From NCBI GenBank assembly GCA_023101885.1, contig JALPQD010000359.1:2328501-2392500 (forward strand): a stretch of 64,000 bases of DNA. The letters are read 5' to 3'. Below are positions 48,004-60,162 of the stretch, piece after piece. The stretch is from Typhlomys cinereus (Eukaryota > Chordata > Mammalia > Rodentia > Platacanthomyidae). Position 1 is the first letter of the stretch, and each line of letters opens with the position of its first letter. Below the pieces are notes generated by a model. That model was not told the DNA's origin. It ran no database searches and saw only the letters and a list, made by a program, of their open reading frames with translations. Position numbers and translations under genes: made by a program.

Positions 48004-48913
48004 ACAATCCCCAGCCCAAAAGCCCCAGTGAATATTTTAAAAACTGCTCTGTCAGAAAGAACACAGTCTTTGGCATTTTAAGGAATATTCATGCATGGTA
48101 TAGATAGAGATTTGGAGTAGAAACTGTGCATTTAACCAGATTTAGGCTGGATTGTATCTTTATCATTGTTATAAGGCAATGGTAGTGAAGGTTTCTAATT
48201 TCTGTGTGCTTCAAATGTCGTATCTAAACAGAAGATCTGGTAATTATACTTATAGCATGAGGAATTAAAGATTTTGTGGATGAATAATACCTCACATACA
48301 ATGATATTATCCAAAATGTTAACTATTCTTATTCATTTGTGCTTTTGGATCGAGTATGTTCATCAAAGATGAAGAGCAACAATACTGCCTATTTTTTAGG
48401 ATGCTATCAAGATTGAGTATGGTATAGGCAAGGGAGAGAAGTAAAGAGGCAGTTGAGAATCCCTTTCTGATAAAGGGATTGGAAAGAATCACACTTTATC
48501 ACAGACAAGTTCGAAGTGGGGATTTTGAGAGTAGAGAAGTAAGGTCTAAAAACTATTTTCCAAATGGTCTCATTTTAAAAAATTGATCTACAGAAGTAGA
48601 ATAATGTTAGAATTTCATAAAAATCAGCAGACTATTGCTTCTTGCTCAGTGTTTCTTGCTTTAATAAGACCTACATTCACACAATGATATACATATTTGA
48701 AGGTGGCATTTAGCAGTGAGGTTTCAACAGTCTCAAAATCATTGTGGCAAAGTGAGGAAATGGAATGTCATCAAGCCTAACTTTTCTGAGAGAAGTAAAA
48801 ATAATGGAATCTTTAAAGGCAAGAAAAATGCAGGCAGGTTTCTCTCCCTGAGAATTCTGACACTATAGCTATAAAAAAAATGTTTCTTTGTACATTTTTA
48901 AATGTAAGATGAA
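48004..48913. other. unassigned sequence
   Basis: No gene or repeat family recognised. Confidence 0.4.
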
Positions 48914-49160
48914 GGGCTGGAAAGATGGCTCAGGGGTTAAGACTCTGGCTTACAAGCAGAAAGTCCTAAGTTCAGATCCCAGGCCCCACATAAAAATGTC
49001 AGGTGGAAAAGGTGGTGGCCTGCACTTCTAGCCCTGGAGGGTGAAGCATGGGAAATCTCAGAGCCAAGCAAAAAAGGAGTAGAAGCATCCCAAAGTCACC
49101 CTTGGTCCTCCATAGGGACACACGATACCCTCTGATCCACACACATACATGATTGGTAGG

Positions 49161-49212
<52 letters not shown>

Positions 49213-49213
49213 A
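48914..49213 (+). mobile_element. tRNA-derived SINE ending in GATA repeats
   Basis: Well-preserved head gggctggaaagatggctcag, box B gttcagatccc, a body of the same family as 51838 but more diverged, and a tail that has expanded into (GATA)n at 49157-49212. Confidence 0.85.
49157..49212. repeat. (GATA)n microsatellite
   Basis: About 56 bp of pure TAGA/GATA units at the 3' end of the SINE. Confidence 0.95.
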
Positions 49214-49682
49214 GAAAGAACATGAAATACAACAGAATAAAAAACATACACTCTGGAAATTGGGGAGTTGACAATGGTTACCACACATGTTAATCTGCTG
49301 AGTTAAAACAATGAAAATATGGTATTAAAGCATTTTGATTGAAATTTTAAAACTGCTTTTAGAAAAAAATTGCTTATGTTAGAGGATCATTCTCAGACCT
49401 GTCTTTTTGTGTTGTTTTCAAATCTCTACAAATGATCATATTTGCATATTTCTCTTTCATTTCGTTCTCTCCCTCTCTTGTTCACGCTCTGATTTCTTTC
49501 ATTCCAATCAATCAATCTTGCAATTCCCTTGAGATATTTGACAAGTGTATAATGAGAATAGTTCAGTGATATAATAATTAGAGTAAGAAAATAAGAATTG
49601 ATGGTCCTGGTGGAATTATTTTAACAGAAATATAGGGAAATTAGAGATCAGAAATACAAGGAGTATTTACAAATAAAAAGAA
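49214..49682. other. unassigned sequence
   Basis: Nothing recognised. Confidence 0.4.
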
Positions 49683-49698
49683 TATGCTAATACTTTTT

Positions 49699-49983
49699 TT
49701 AATTTTTTTTATTATTATTAATTCAACTGTGCGCATGTGCGTGTGTATGTGCGCGCATGCGTGTGTATGTATGTGTGTGTAGAACCACGGACGAATTCGC
49801 GAACCACCATGGACGCCTCCACCTCCTTCTGCCCCGGGATTCACAGGCTCCACCCTACCAGGACCAGAAGCGCAGGCCGCCCCCCGTTTCCGCCTGGCGT
49901 CTATACGTGGGATCTGGGATTGGAACTCAGGACCTTCAGCCTGCAAGACGGAGGCTTAACCCCTGAGCCACCTCTCCAGCCCC
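49699..49983 (-). mobile_element. young tRNA-derived SINE
   Basis: Near-identical to 22915-23182 and to the reverse complement of 51838-52158, with several CpGs retained (including gaattcgcgaacc). Target duplication tatgctaatacttttt at 49683-49698 and 49984-49999, 16 of 16. Confidence 0.93.
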
Positions 49984-49999
49984 TATGCTAATACTTTTT

Positions 50000-50379
50000 A
50001 AAGGTCCTTAAAATTGAGAGGGGAAGAAGAAGAATTCTAAGTACCATATTTGAAATTGCTTTTTTATGAAGTATTTCCAATAAAATATTTCCATAACTTG
50101 CAGTTCTTAGATTTGCACATTTAATAGAAGGATGGGGGAAGCTAGAAATTATTTAAGATAAATAATACACAATGGATACAACAAAGAAATAAAAAAATCT
50201 TGCCTTCTTTCTTGAGGGTACAGTGAACTGGAACCTGAAATGATGATGTTTGAGGAGAGAAGAATCAGTTTGGTTATTATTCCTAGGGATGTGAAGTATA
50301 TTTATAAGGTAAGCACATAAGCCAAGTGACCAATTAAGGGAAAAGAATTTTGCCCACTGATAAAGATGAAGTGAAAAGG
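50000..50379. other. unassigned sequence
   Basis: No feature recognised. Confidence 0.4.
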
Positions 50380-51345
50380 TTCTGAGATCCTGACTGAAAA
50401 GCAGCAGAGAAGTCGGCCTGGCTGCAATATAGTGACAAAGAGAGGTGGTCAGAAGGGAAGTAGAAGAGAAAGTCAGAGGGCAGTTCATGAAAGGTCTTCT
50501 CACTTGACATGTATGTTATAAATGAAGCCACTGGAGATATTGAAGAGTGGCATAATTGACATACCTTTGTGAAAATAGAGCAACGGTGTGAAGATTAGAC
50601 CAAAGAGGACTGAAGAGGAGCAGAAGCTGCTTAAGTTACTAAAACATTCCCGGCTCAAGTATTAGGTAAATGGGCAGCTAAGGATGTGGTCAGAGGTCAT
50701 ATATGGGCTCTTTTTAAAGATAAAAAGTTGTACTCTGCTGAAAACTTGGATATTAGGGAAAAAAAAGAGAGGACTTCCAGAATTCTGAGTTATAGAGATG
50801 AGGCATGCTAGAGGAAGAAGAGGCTTGGAGAACTGTGGAAATGACTTTCACTTCATTAAGTTGGAGAGGCTGAGTAGGCAATCAAATATCTAAGTCTGGG
50901 CTTCAGGGTATAATTTAGAACTAGAAAAGATTAATTTGGAATAACCATGGCACTGAATGAAATCATTTAGGCAAATTAATTTGGGAGTCATCAGGGAACA
51001 GACATGGTATTAGATGTAATCACCTAGGACAACCTCAGAAGAAAAGGTAACAAAGACTGAGCTCTGAGGTGTGCCTATATTGTGAAATGAAGAAGAAAAG
51101 AAGGACTTACTAGTGAGCCAGAAGAAACATCAGGAGATTAAGATAATGGAGGCCAAGCAAACAAAGTGATTTAGAAAGATGGGGGCATTTCCAAATGTTC
51201 TCACATGAAGAAGCTTAAAATACTGATCTCCTAGACATGGAAGGAAGAACAATAGTTACTAAAGACAGAACGGTGATGTTGTAGTGAAGAAAAGATAACT
51301 AATAGAAACAGAGGTGAGATGTATAGAAAGAATAACTTCCAACAT
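50380..51345 (+). mobile_element. ancient mammalian interspersed repeat (L1M 5' region-like)
   Basis: Block order matches a widespread old mammalian repeat: a ggagaggctgagtaggcaat block (50862-50881), a ttaatttgggagtcatcagg block (50976-50995), an actgagctctgaggtg block and an agtgagccagaagaaac block. Highly diverged and without a reading frame. Its exact family (L1M-type or other) is not determined. Confidence 0.55.
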
Positions 51346-51818
51346 TTTCTTAGTCCTTTATTATAGCTCTTATTGCCAACAATTAGTCTACATATTTCAA
51401 ATTAACTGCTAGAGAACACTTTGAATGCTTCCAATCTGAAAGACATATGAATGGTTATGCTTAACATGTTTGACAAGTACTCTGACTTAATCATTTAATG
51501 CTATATTTTTATTGAAATATGCAGTCATCTTCATAAATACGTACAATGCTTTGTCAACTAATCTTTAAGAATAAACTCACAAATCTGATGCCTCGAATGA
51601 ACCAACCATTCATGGTTTATTTCAATTATCTTTATATTGGGCCTATAGCTCAGATGAGAGAAGTCTTCATGTTACTATTTTTAAACCCTAAAGCATATCT
51701 TTTAAACTGATTGGTGTCAGTCTAGGGCTAGTAGAAAAGTGAACCAATTAATCCTTAACATTATCTTTATTCATTTGTCAACTAAAACCTTCCATCTACT
51801 GGGATCAACTTTGAGCTT
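51346..51818. other. unassigned sequence
   Basis: No feature recognised. Confidence 0.4.
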
Positions 51819-51837
51819 AAAAATAGTTTCATATCCT

Positions 51838-52158
51838 TGGGGCTGGAGAGGTGGCTCAGGGGTTAAGCCTCCGCCTTGCAGGCAGAAGGTCCTGAGTTCG
51901 GATCCCAGATCCCACATATAGATGTCAGGCGGAAGCGGGGGTGGCCTGCGCTTCTGGTCCTGGTAGGGCGGAGCCTGTGAATCCCGGGACAGAAGGAGGT
52001 GGAGGTGTCCATGGTGGTTCGCGAATTCGTCAGTGGTTCTACACACACACACAGACACACACGTGCGCGCACATACACACGCATATCCACACAGTTGAAT
52101 AAATAATAATAATAATAATAAAAAATTTTTAAAAAAATGTGAAGGTCCACATATTAAA
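51838..52158 (+). mobile_element. young tRNA-derived SINE, best copy
   Basis: The head tggggctggagaggtggctc is followed by box A (tggctcaggggtt, 51852-51864), box B (gttcggatccc, 51896-51906), a ~130-bp body without tRNA similarity, a CA-rich segment and an (AAT)n/A-rich tail. Target duplication aaaaatagtttcatatcct at 51819-51837 and 52159-52177, 19 of 19. A further 17 nt (gtgaaggtccacatatt) sit between the A-rich tail and the duplication. Confidence 0.94.
51852..51906 (+). promoter_or_regulatory. internal Pol III promoter (boxes A and B) of the SINE
   Basis: Box A at 51852-51864 and box B at 51896-51906, with 31 nt between them. Near-consensus for tRNA-type Pol III promoters. Confidence 0.8.
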
Positions 52159-52177
52159 AAAAATAGTTTCATATCCT

Positions 52178-53384
52178 AAACATCATCATATTTCATATGA
52201 TCATGGATGGCATTGGGATTTTTAATACCCACATTCCACTCTTTTAAACAAATTATCAATTGTCCCCATACATCTCATCTTTATATATTGTCATGTGGAT
52301 TCCTTTGATTCCCTGAAGCCCTGTTCTTACAAGATGGAAAAAGTAAGCCTTTACTAAAGCTGAGGGTAGGCTGAGACATTAGGAAGGGCATTCCTTTCAA
52401 TGCATTCAAATACTCAAAATAAAAATAATCTTAGAAAATGACACATATCTTCTTAAAGTATATACTGCACATAAATAAGGATAAGGTTATTTAGAAGACT
52501 TTTTAACATACAAAAAATTACAAGGACAACTTTTTCTGTACTGAATTATAAAACTTACACAAGCATTTAATAAAAGAGCATGCTTAAAAACATTTTGACC
52601 AATTAGTAACATCTAAAAATTACTGAAGTTCAATAGTCGTAAGTAGAGGAAGCTCTTACATACATTCATGATTTACTCTACTAGCAGTTTTACTTAATGT
52701 AAGTTTTTAAAAGGTCATTGCTATTGAATGAGTCTCTAGATCAGTCATAGAATTCTCTTTCAACACTTAAGTCAACCAAAATAGTATTTCAAATAGCTTC
52801 ATTTCTGAAGAATTTTAATACTAGCAAATATGGTTTCATAGTAGTAAACTACCTTTCCAAAATGTCTGGTAGCTGTGTAGATGTTAATGATGAGGCTATT
52901 TTGGAAAAGTATACTGCTTTAACAGCTCTGGGGAAGCAAGTCAGTGCACTGATGTTGTAGGCCCAAATCTGCAGAGTCCATACAGAATCTAAAATCCCTC
53001 AGGAGTAAGAGGGCTGAGGATTGGTCTATCCTATTTCCTTAGTGAACAGAGTAGGGCTGAACAACATGACTTGCAAATCTAACCCTGAAACTTAGACCTA
53101 GTGAAAGGAGGAAGGATGGAAGTAAAGAAGGAAATCATATTGGGAAAGGGAAAACAGGGAAAAGGAGAAGAAAAAAAAAAACAAGGTCCACTTGCTAGTG
53201 GCAGAAGTGGTGCATCTCATAAGCTGTCCACTGACTCTATACCATTCATTGGCCTAATCCAGAAGCAAGAAGAGCTGTTTTCATGGTGATAGAAAGTCAA
53301 AAGTGACAATATTAACTCCATATTAGTGAGCAAAGGTTATTTATAGTCAGTTTTCTTCTAGAGACTTTTCCTACTGCCATACTG
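52178..53384. other. unassigned sequence
   Basis: No gene or repeat family recognised. A 62-codon Lys-rich frame at 53101-53289 reflects a purine-rich patch. Confidence 0.4.
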
Positions 53385-53565
53385 TCAAGTTTCTACTTCA
53401 TGACTCAGAAATTCCACTGGTATTTCTTTAAAAGAAGTGAAAGTACATGTTTATAGAAAGATCTTCCAAAAAATGTTTACACCAGCTTTTCCTGGGTAAA
53501 TCAGATTTGGAGACAATTGTATTATCCTTCAACAAATGGAACAATAAATAAGGTGTGGCATCATG
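53385..53565 (+). mobile_element. ancient L1 ORF2 C-terminal fragment
   Basis: Recognisable L1 block order at the end of ORF2: an actcagaaattccac block, then a caacaaatggaacaataaat block. Very diverged. Confidence 0.55.
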
Positions 53566-54327
53566 GGAGATGTAGGCAATGATGGCCTGAATCGATGCTG
53601 ACATCAGATGATAGCAATTATATGTGAACAGAGGTTTGCAAGGAACAGTCCACTCTGACTGCTCTTTGAACCTGCAGTATCAGTGCAATCAAGCTCTGAA
53701 TGGACTTATGTGTGATGAGATTCCTGACATGAATAACATCTGTTCCATTCGTCCTTACCTTTACAAACCATGAAGCAATCTTAAGAAAAAAAATCTGCCT
53801 GGATGATTCACAGTCTATTATATATGCGTGTATGAACCAAACCAATTCTACCCAAAAAAATTGCCTGGGTGAACTCAGTCCTTATTACTTTCCAAAACAA
53901 TGGGCAAAAATGAATAGTTATCATTTCAAGGCACCAAAAATTTGAAATGGTTGCAACTACTAGAGATATACATCTATTCCTAGCATGGAATGCCAGCTAA
54001 AATAAGCCATTCAATTATTGATATGTGTGAAATCCTGAATTATTCTCAAAAATGTATTTTAAATGTATCAGGAACAAAGCAGTAAGATTTTGTTTTTCCA
54101 AAATTCAACAGCCTAAAAAAGTTAGTCTCTTCTTATCATTCTGATCAGATGATCAGATCAATAGTTGCCTGGAAGTGCTGTTTGGGAGAATAAAGACAGT
54201 AAATGTTCATTAAGGAGGTTTCTGGAGTGAAAAACAAATGTTCATATCCCAGTTTAGGAACATGTATAAATAAACCACAAGAAAAGTGAACTAAATTACA
54301 CAATTTGTGGAATGCTAGGACTAAAAA
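53566..54327. other. unassigned sequence
   Basis: No feature recognised. Confidence 0.4.
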
Positions 54328-54568
54328 GCTGGTTTAGTGAGTTAAGTGCTTGGTACACAAGTATGAGACTTAGTGTTCAGATCCATAGCGCCCATGTAAT
54401 AGAAGTTGGGTGTAGCAGCATGTACCCACAATGTTAGCACGAGGGACCGGAGGCTCTGTCCAATTTTTGACCTCTGGCCTTGAGAGGCATACATACTTAT
54501 GTGCATGTGCATTCACACATACATTTGCATACACACACACACACATACACACACACACACACACACAT
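54328..54568 (+). mobile_element. B2-like tRNA-derived SINE with (CA)n end
   Basis: Head gctggtttagtgagttaagt, box B gttcagatcc, a tgacctctggcct-like block and a CA-rich tail at 54532-54568. Its body differs from the young family and is closer to the B2/B3 layout. Confidence 0.7.
54532..54568. repeat. (CA)n microsatellite
   Basis: CA run with one TA break, at the 3' end of the SINE. Confidence 0.93.
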
Positions 54569-55635
54569 GATGTAAGAAAGAACAGGATAATGTGAAAGCA
54601 CTGAGTGAGAAGTATTAGTCTGTGAGTTTTGGTATTTAAGAACTACTTCCCAAAGAAGTAGTGACCCATGTTCATAGATTACTAACTGTTGGGCACAATT
54701 CCATTTGTTATATAAAGAAACACTGCATTCGAAAACATTGACATTTTAAACACTATAAAATGTCTATTGAAGGAACTGCCATAAACTAAATATTGAAAAC
54801 AAAAGAGTCTCAAATGTTGGGGCAAAAAGATTTGTATCCAGCAGGAGTGTCCTTGAATACCTTACTGTGGAGTCTTTATCTTAGAAACAAGAGAGACTAA
54901 TGATAAGATTTCAATGTCTTAGACCCATACCACCCATAAGATCATCCGTAATACTGGGCTCGCTTTGACCATCAGCTGTGAGTTGAAGGTTCACCATTAG
55001 TGATTCACCATTACATTTCTGATTTGAGATCTTCTTGCAGGATATCAGAAACAATTCAGAGGAGGACTATAAAATCATAGTGAGCTAAGTCCCACGAAAA
55101 GATCTGGAATGGTAATTAAGAGGGTATCTCTCTTCCATGTCCCAGGTTTCCCCCACATAAAATTAGACCTTAGATAGGGATTTGTCTGAACATGAGCCAT
55201 TGTGCTTCTTCCTGGCTTGGAACGCTACCTCTCCAAAGCTCAGTACTATTCTCTGTATTCAAATTGCCAAACTAGAAAGACACATGAACCTAATTTTAGG
55301 GTTTTGTGTGCATTTATTCTGGTTTTTACAACTGTATATGTTCCCCCTTGGAGAGTATTGTCTATTTGATTTATTGGAAAAGTTAATGGAACTATGTTGA
55401 GGTGAAAATCTGTATTGTATTTTGGATCTGGAGACATGAGTTCAAATCCTCTCCTGGCTATTTTGAGACAGCTCTTATTTTTTCTAAGCCTTGGCTTTCC
55501 TATTCATAAATCACAAACAATGAAGGAAACTTTCTTCTGAGTTTAGATCAATGTCATAAAAATGTTAGATCATGCCCAGGATATGTGATCACTTTCACAA
55601 TTCCAGATATTAATTTGATATTAATCATCTTCCTT
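54569..55635. other. unassigned sequence
   Basis: No gene or repeat family recognised. Confidence 0.4.
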
Positions 55636-56040
55636 TTTTAATAAATTTAGTACATTTACATTTTTATATACATGCTCCTTGCCTCCCTTATTCCCTGCCC
55701 TTCCTCCTTCCCTTCACTCCCATTCCCCTCCCATCCCATCCTACCTTCCCTCTCCTCCCTATGCAGGCCCAGTCTACTCCCTCCTATTCTTCTGTCCTTT
55801 GGTTCTATGGGTCCTGGGGTTCCCTCTATGTCATCTGTTCTCATGGGGATTCAGCTCTCTGTGGTAGACCACTGATATGGGTTCTCCCCTACTCTGTCTG
55901 ACCCTTTGCCCCTAAGGATCCTAATTCCTGAAACTATTCTCCTGAGATCCATGCCAATCCTTGGGGACATGTTGACATGTCCACCACTGTGCAGGTCTGA
56001 TGAGTTCAAGTCTCATTGTCTCATTGATTTCCTGGTTACA
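55636..56040 (-). mobile_element. L1 3' UTR, 5'-truncated
   Basis: Closely parallels 31660-32060: atatacatgctccttgcctc, a pyrimidine-rich tract, then gttctatgggtcctggg and cctaaggatccta blocks. Confidence 0.8.
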
Positions 56041-57930
56041 GGAAGAGAGGATTGGAGAGAGGGGTTAGAGGGAAGAGTGGAGGGAGGGAAAGAGGGAATT
56101 CAGAAAAAGTTAGTGAAGAACACAGCCAGCATTGATGCCATGGTGATTCAACCTAGTGACATTACACTGTTACACACAGGTAAAGTTGATCAGCCTATGA
56201 AGCAACATTCTGATAAACAGATTTTACTGTTTTAAATTGCTTTGGGGAAAAAACTGGGTTTCAGATTTGTGTCTTCCCTAGTGTACATCTTGCCCCTCCT
56301 CCACACACACACATTCCTTTTTGCTGCTGCCTTTACACTAGTAAATCAGCCCCAGATTGTTGCAGTTGCAGGTGACCTGCTTCAGAAGCAGCTTCACCAA
56401 ATACATGTAAAATGCCTTTTCATGGATGTACAGCTTAATATCCCAGGGATGAATTGCTCTTAAGGTTGCTACTGACTGTATTTTCCAAACCTGTAATAAA
56501 TCCATCTCGGCTCACCCTAACACTTCAAAGAAACTTTTCTCCCTAGCTGATATCTAACTGGGTATTGATTATCCTTCCATTTAGTTTCGTTGTTTAACAC
56601 AGCCAAGGAACAATTCTTATCGACATTTTTATAAAATTAACAAATGACATACAATTTATGTAACTCAAATTTTTGTAACTGTGGGTTTGTCACTTAACGC
56701 CTCTTTGGTATTTATTATCTTGTCAAAAGGAAAAAAAAAGCACTCTTTTTTGAGATTCATCGAAGTGGGTTAATGCTATTTTGCGTTGCACCAATCTACC
56801 TAGGTCAAGAATTTAAATTAAGAGAGGACTGTACACACTGCAAAGGCAAACAAAGAGAACTGTGGGCCATACCATCACAACCCAGGGCCAGTAGGGGGAG
56901 CGTGAGATCATGCTAATAATTTGCTTTAAGAGATTCATGATTTTCAACTTGCATCAAGAAAATTAGTCCCTATTTCTGAGAACAAACACTTAACTTCTAG
57001 AGACAGCAGGTCTAATCCAGATAGGTTTCCAGAGAGTGGAGGATTAGGAAAACTGGCCTAGTGAGTGTTCTCAAATAAAATTCTAAGAAATGACTTTGCA
57101 TGCACAAAATCCTCATACTTACATAAGAATTCTGGATAGCTCCAAATCTCTCAAAATGTGGACAAAATAAAATCTTAGAAAGCTAAAGTCATCCCATATC
57201 ACCATTGCAAAAATACCAAATGACTAGTTGTTTTTCATTAAAGTTATCTTGATATAGACAAATATTATCAACCTATTATGAGAGAGGTATCCAGTCTATT
57301 TTAGCAAATGTTATTTTAACAGTTCGTATAAATATAATTTTCAAATTACTGCAAAACAATGAAAATTTGCTCTTATATTAAAATCTCCAAAGTAACCACA
57401 GGAGTCATCTGTTTTTTTAGTATGCTCCTAGGAAACAGTCTAACATCAGTCTGTAAGGGGAATTCACCATCAACATCATCACCACAGTTTGCAGACTATG
57501 CTATGAGGACTTAATAGGTCATGTCTATGTCCCCACTCAGAGTATGCTCACAATTCAGCTAAGCATCTCACTTCTATAACAGTAGCACTGATTTCTGCAG
57601 GTGGTATTTATTAGCAAGACTAGAAGAAACCAGCATATCTTGTTCTGGGAATAGTGATTCCCTTTGGATAAGACAGGACCACTCTGCTCACTTAGGATAC
57701 TCTGTATGATGCCCACATTTTGAAAGCCCACTATTATATTTCCTCAAGAACTGTGAATGATTGGAGAGAACAGGACACGACACACTTAAAGAATAAGGTT
57801 TAAACTGCCTTCCAAATCAAAACTGAGCCCCGTGGCATTGCTATTTTCAGAGCCCAGGTCATTACAAAGGTTGGGGCCAGGACTATATAGTTTCTGCACT
57901 GCATTCTTATGGTGCTTCTTCATTAATGGT
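56041..57930. other. unassigned sequence
   Basis: A purine-rich patch occurs at 56042-56110. No gene or repeat family recognised in the rest. Confidence 0.4.
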
Positions 57931-58556
57931 TTTTTTTTTAATTTTTTTGTTTTACAAGCTTATTGAGTACTAATCCCTGTTTCCCTCCATCCTCCCTCCC
58001 TCTCATTCCCCTCATCAACCATCCCACTCCCTCCTACCCTCCTACCTGGCCACTTCTATGGACCCCAGGGTTCCCTCTGGCTTGTCTACTTTTGTAGGGG
58101 TTCAGGGCTCTGTGTCACACCAAGTTGACCCTCCTCAGGACACCCCACTGATAGGGACATTTCTTTCATTCATCCAGCTCTAGTCCCTAAGGTTTCTCCT
58201 GTATGATCTTATCTCTCCTCAATTATTCATGGTCTATGGGGGAGTGTTAGTATTTCAGTCATGTCCCAAACTTTAGGATGGGGAGAGATTAGGATAGTCT
58301 GGGAGAGTATTGCCAGGTTTCCAATAATCTGCATTATGGCTGGCTGTTGTTATCTACTTCACTGCTCTTCTACTGGCCTAGGCTCTATTCTGTCAGGGTG
58401 TTGAGGTTCTCTATCTCTCTTGTAGAGAGGATATCTAGGCTGAGTGCTAAGCCGAGCAGTTTGGTGTACTGTCTTCCTCCCTTTTTGTTCATAGGCTGTT
58501 TTTTCCTCTTGAATTATTTCTTTCTGTTTTTTTAGGTTCTTGTTTTAGTTAACAGT
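57931..58556 (-). mobile_element. L1 3' UTR, 5'-truncated
   Basis: Same subfamily as the nested insert at 33334-34007: acaagcttattgagtactaa terminal motif, pyrimidine tract, ccccactgatagggacattt and ttctgtcagggtgttgag blocks. Confidence 0.8.
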
Positions 58557-59795
58557 ATTAGGAATGTGTTCCATTCTGACAAGCAGGCCTTGAGTTCAAT
58601 CATAGTTGAACTCAGATAACCAACAGTTATTGGTTATCTCCTTGATCCTCATGCCACTATTACACTGTTGGTCACCTGTTGCCTTTGTGATTTTTATTGC
58701 AACTTGTAGATCTCTCATTAAGTTTCTTAAAGTATACTACTGTGCTCTGGTTTGAAATCCTAAGTGTATTACATTCTACATCCTCTCTGTCTCCTAATAT
58801 ACTTCTGAATACGACAGAAAGGTTCAGCCAGTTTTAGTATTTTTTTCCTTCAGTGGTATATTCCAGCTACTTTGGCTTGAATATTCTAATGCAAATAATC
58901 TCCCCTCTTTGTCTCTGAGAAACAGTTGGGTCCTGAATTCCTGTTGTCTTCTCTAGGATAGCATACTTACTCCTCTAAAAAACACTGATCATTTTCAGTC
59001 TTGTCAGTTAATGCTAAAATACCCAATCTGGGCTAATTTACTTTTGTAAATGCTTCACTGTTTGCCATGTCAATTTTCCTGTAAGTTTACTATTATCTCT
59101 GAGCGAATATTACACTGCTTTTGCCATTCATGTCTAAAGGAATTATATGCTGACTTTGTCCAAGAATTCTGTAGGACACTATTGTTTGTTTACATTCCAT
59201 AAACGTTTTTAAATTGAGCTTTACTGCCTTAAAAATTTTGCATTATGAGCAAATCAGGGACCCTATTGTACATTACAATTGTACAATTGCATGCTAAGCT
59301 TTACTGTAACAATAGTATGGTGTTGTTGGTAGGTTGCCTTTTGGATTTCCCAATTATTTTCTATGAATAGTTTTGGATAAAGAACTCCCCTGTGGCTTCT
59401 ACGCTAAAGCTGAAGGCATTTCGCAGTTGCACTACATTAGCCATTTCTTTCTTCACCTCCCAATAGGCCCATGTATAGAGTGATTGAACTACTGCACTCA
59501 ATGCAATGCTTTAAATTCATTTGGAATTTCAACTCTGGGAGAAATATTAGGCATGATGACGTTTGAATTGTATTAGCCATCATTCACACTGCTTAAGTAT
59601 CTTCTGTTCTGCCAACTTTGTTAATAATACATTAGATTCATTTGAAACTGGATAACTTTTTGGCAAGTTTGGACTGAGGAAATCTGTGAAGCTTCTGAGA
59701 CCAATTAGTGAGGGGGATGGTCAGCTAAGCACTTGCTAGCATTTGGTTCCATCCATTTCTTCAATAGATAATAGATGGCTTCATACATGTTTAGT
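58557..59795. other. unassigned sequence with a double hairpin near its start
   Basis: Two adjacent inverted repeats at 58591-58638. The rest is unassigned. Confidence 0.4.
58591..58638. repeat. two adjacent perfect hairpins
   Basis: tgagttcaa (58591-58599), 6-nt loop, ttgaactca (58606-58614), then gataacca (58615-58622), 8-nt loop, tggttatc (58631-58638). The two stems abut without a gap. Confidence 0.85.
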
Positions 59796-60157
59796 TGTCA
59801 TAGAGTGAATGCTAGCTGCTCTCACCCCAGGCTCATGCATTTGAATCCTTAGGTGGTACGAACGTTTGTGAAAGTTATGGCACCTTTCGGAGGTAGAGCT
59901 TTGGTGGAGGAAGGCACATTACAGGAGTAGGCCTTGAGGTCTGGTAGTTTGGCCCTGCTTCCTCTCACTCTGCTCCTGATGACCATGGTGACTTTAACCA
60001 GCCTCTTGCTTCTGCCTTAAGCCATGCCTTCTTCTGTGTGATTTCCTCCATAATTAACTCTATTCCCTTAGAACTGTAGCCAAATAAATGCCTATTTCTT
60101 CCCTAAGTTGCTTAAATCTGTATATTTTCTCACAGAAAAAGAAAAGCAACTGCAACA
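59796..60157 (+). mobile_element. MaLR-type solo LTR
   Basis: 362 bp, begins TGTCATAGAGTGAATGCTAG and ends AACTGCAACA, with aaataaat as a polyadenylation signal at about 60081. Flanks ttagt (59791-59795) and ctagt (60158-60162) match 4 of 5. Confidence 0.8.
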
Positions 60158-60162
60158 CTAGT

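Noticed and set aside
51838..51910. Possible tRNA gene
   Set aside because: Boxes A and B are present, but the segment does not fold as a tRNA, has no proper 3' end and continues into a SINE body and A-rich tail with target duplications.
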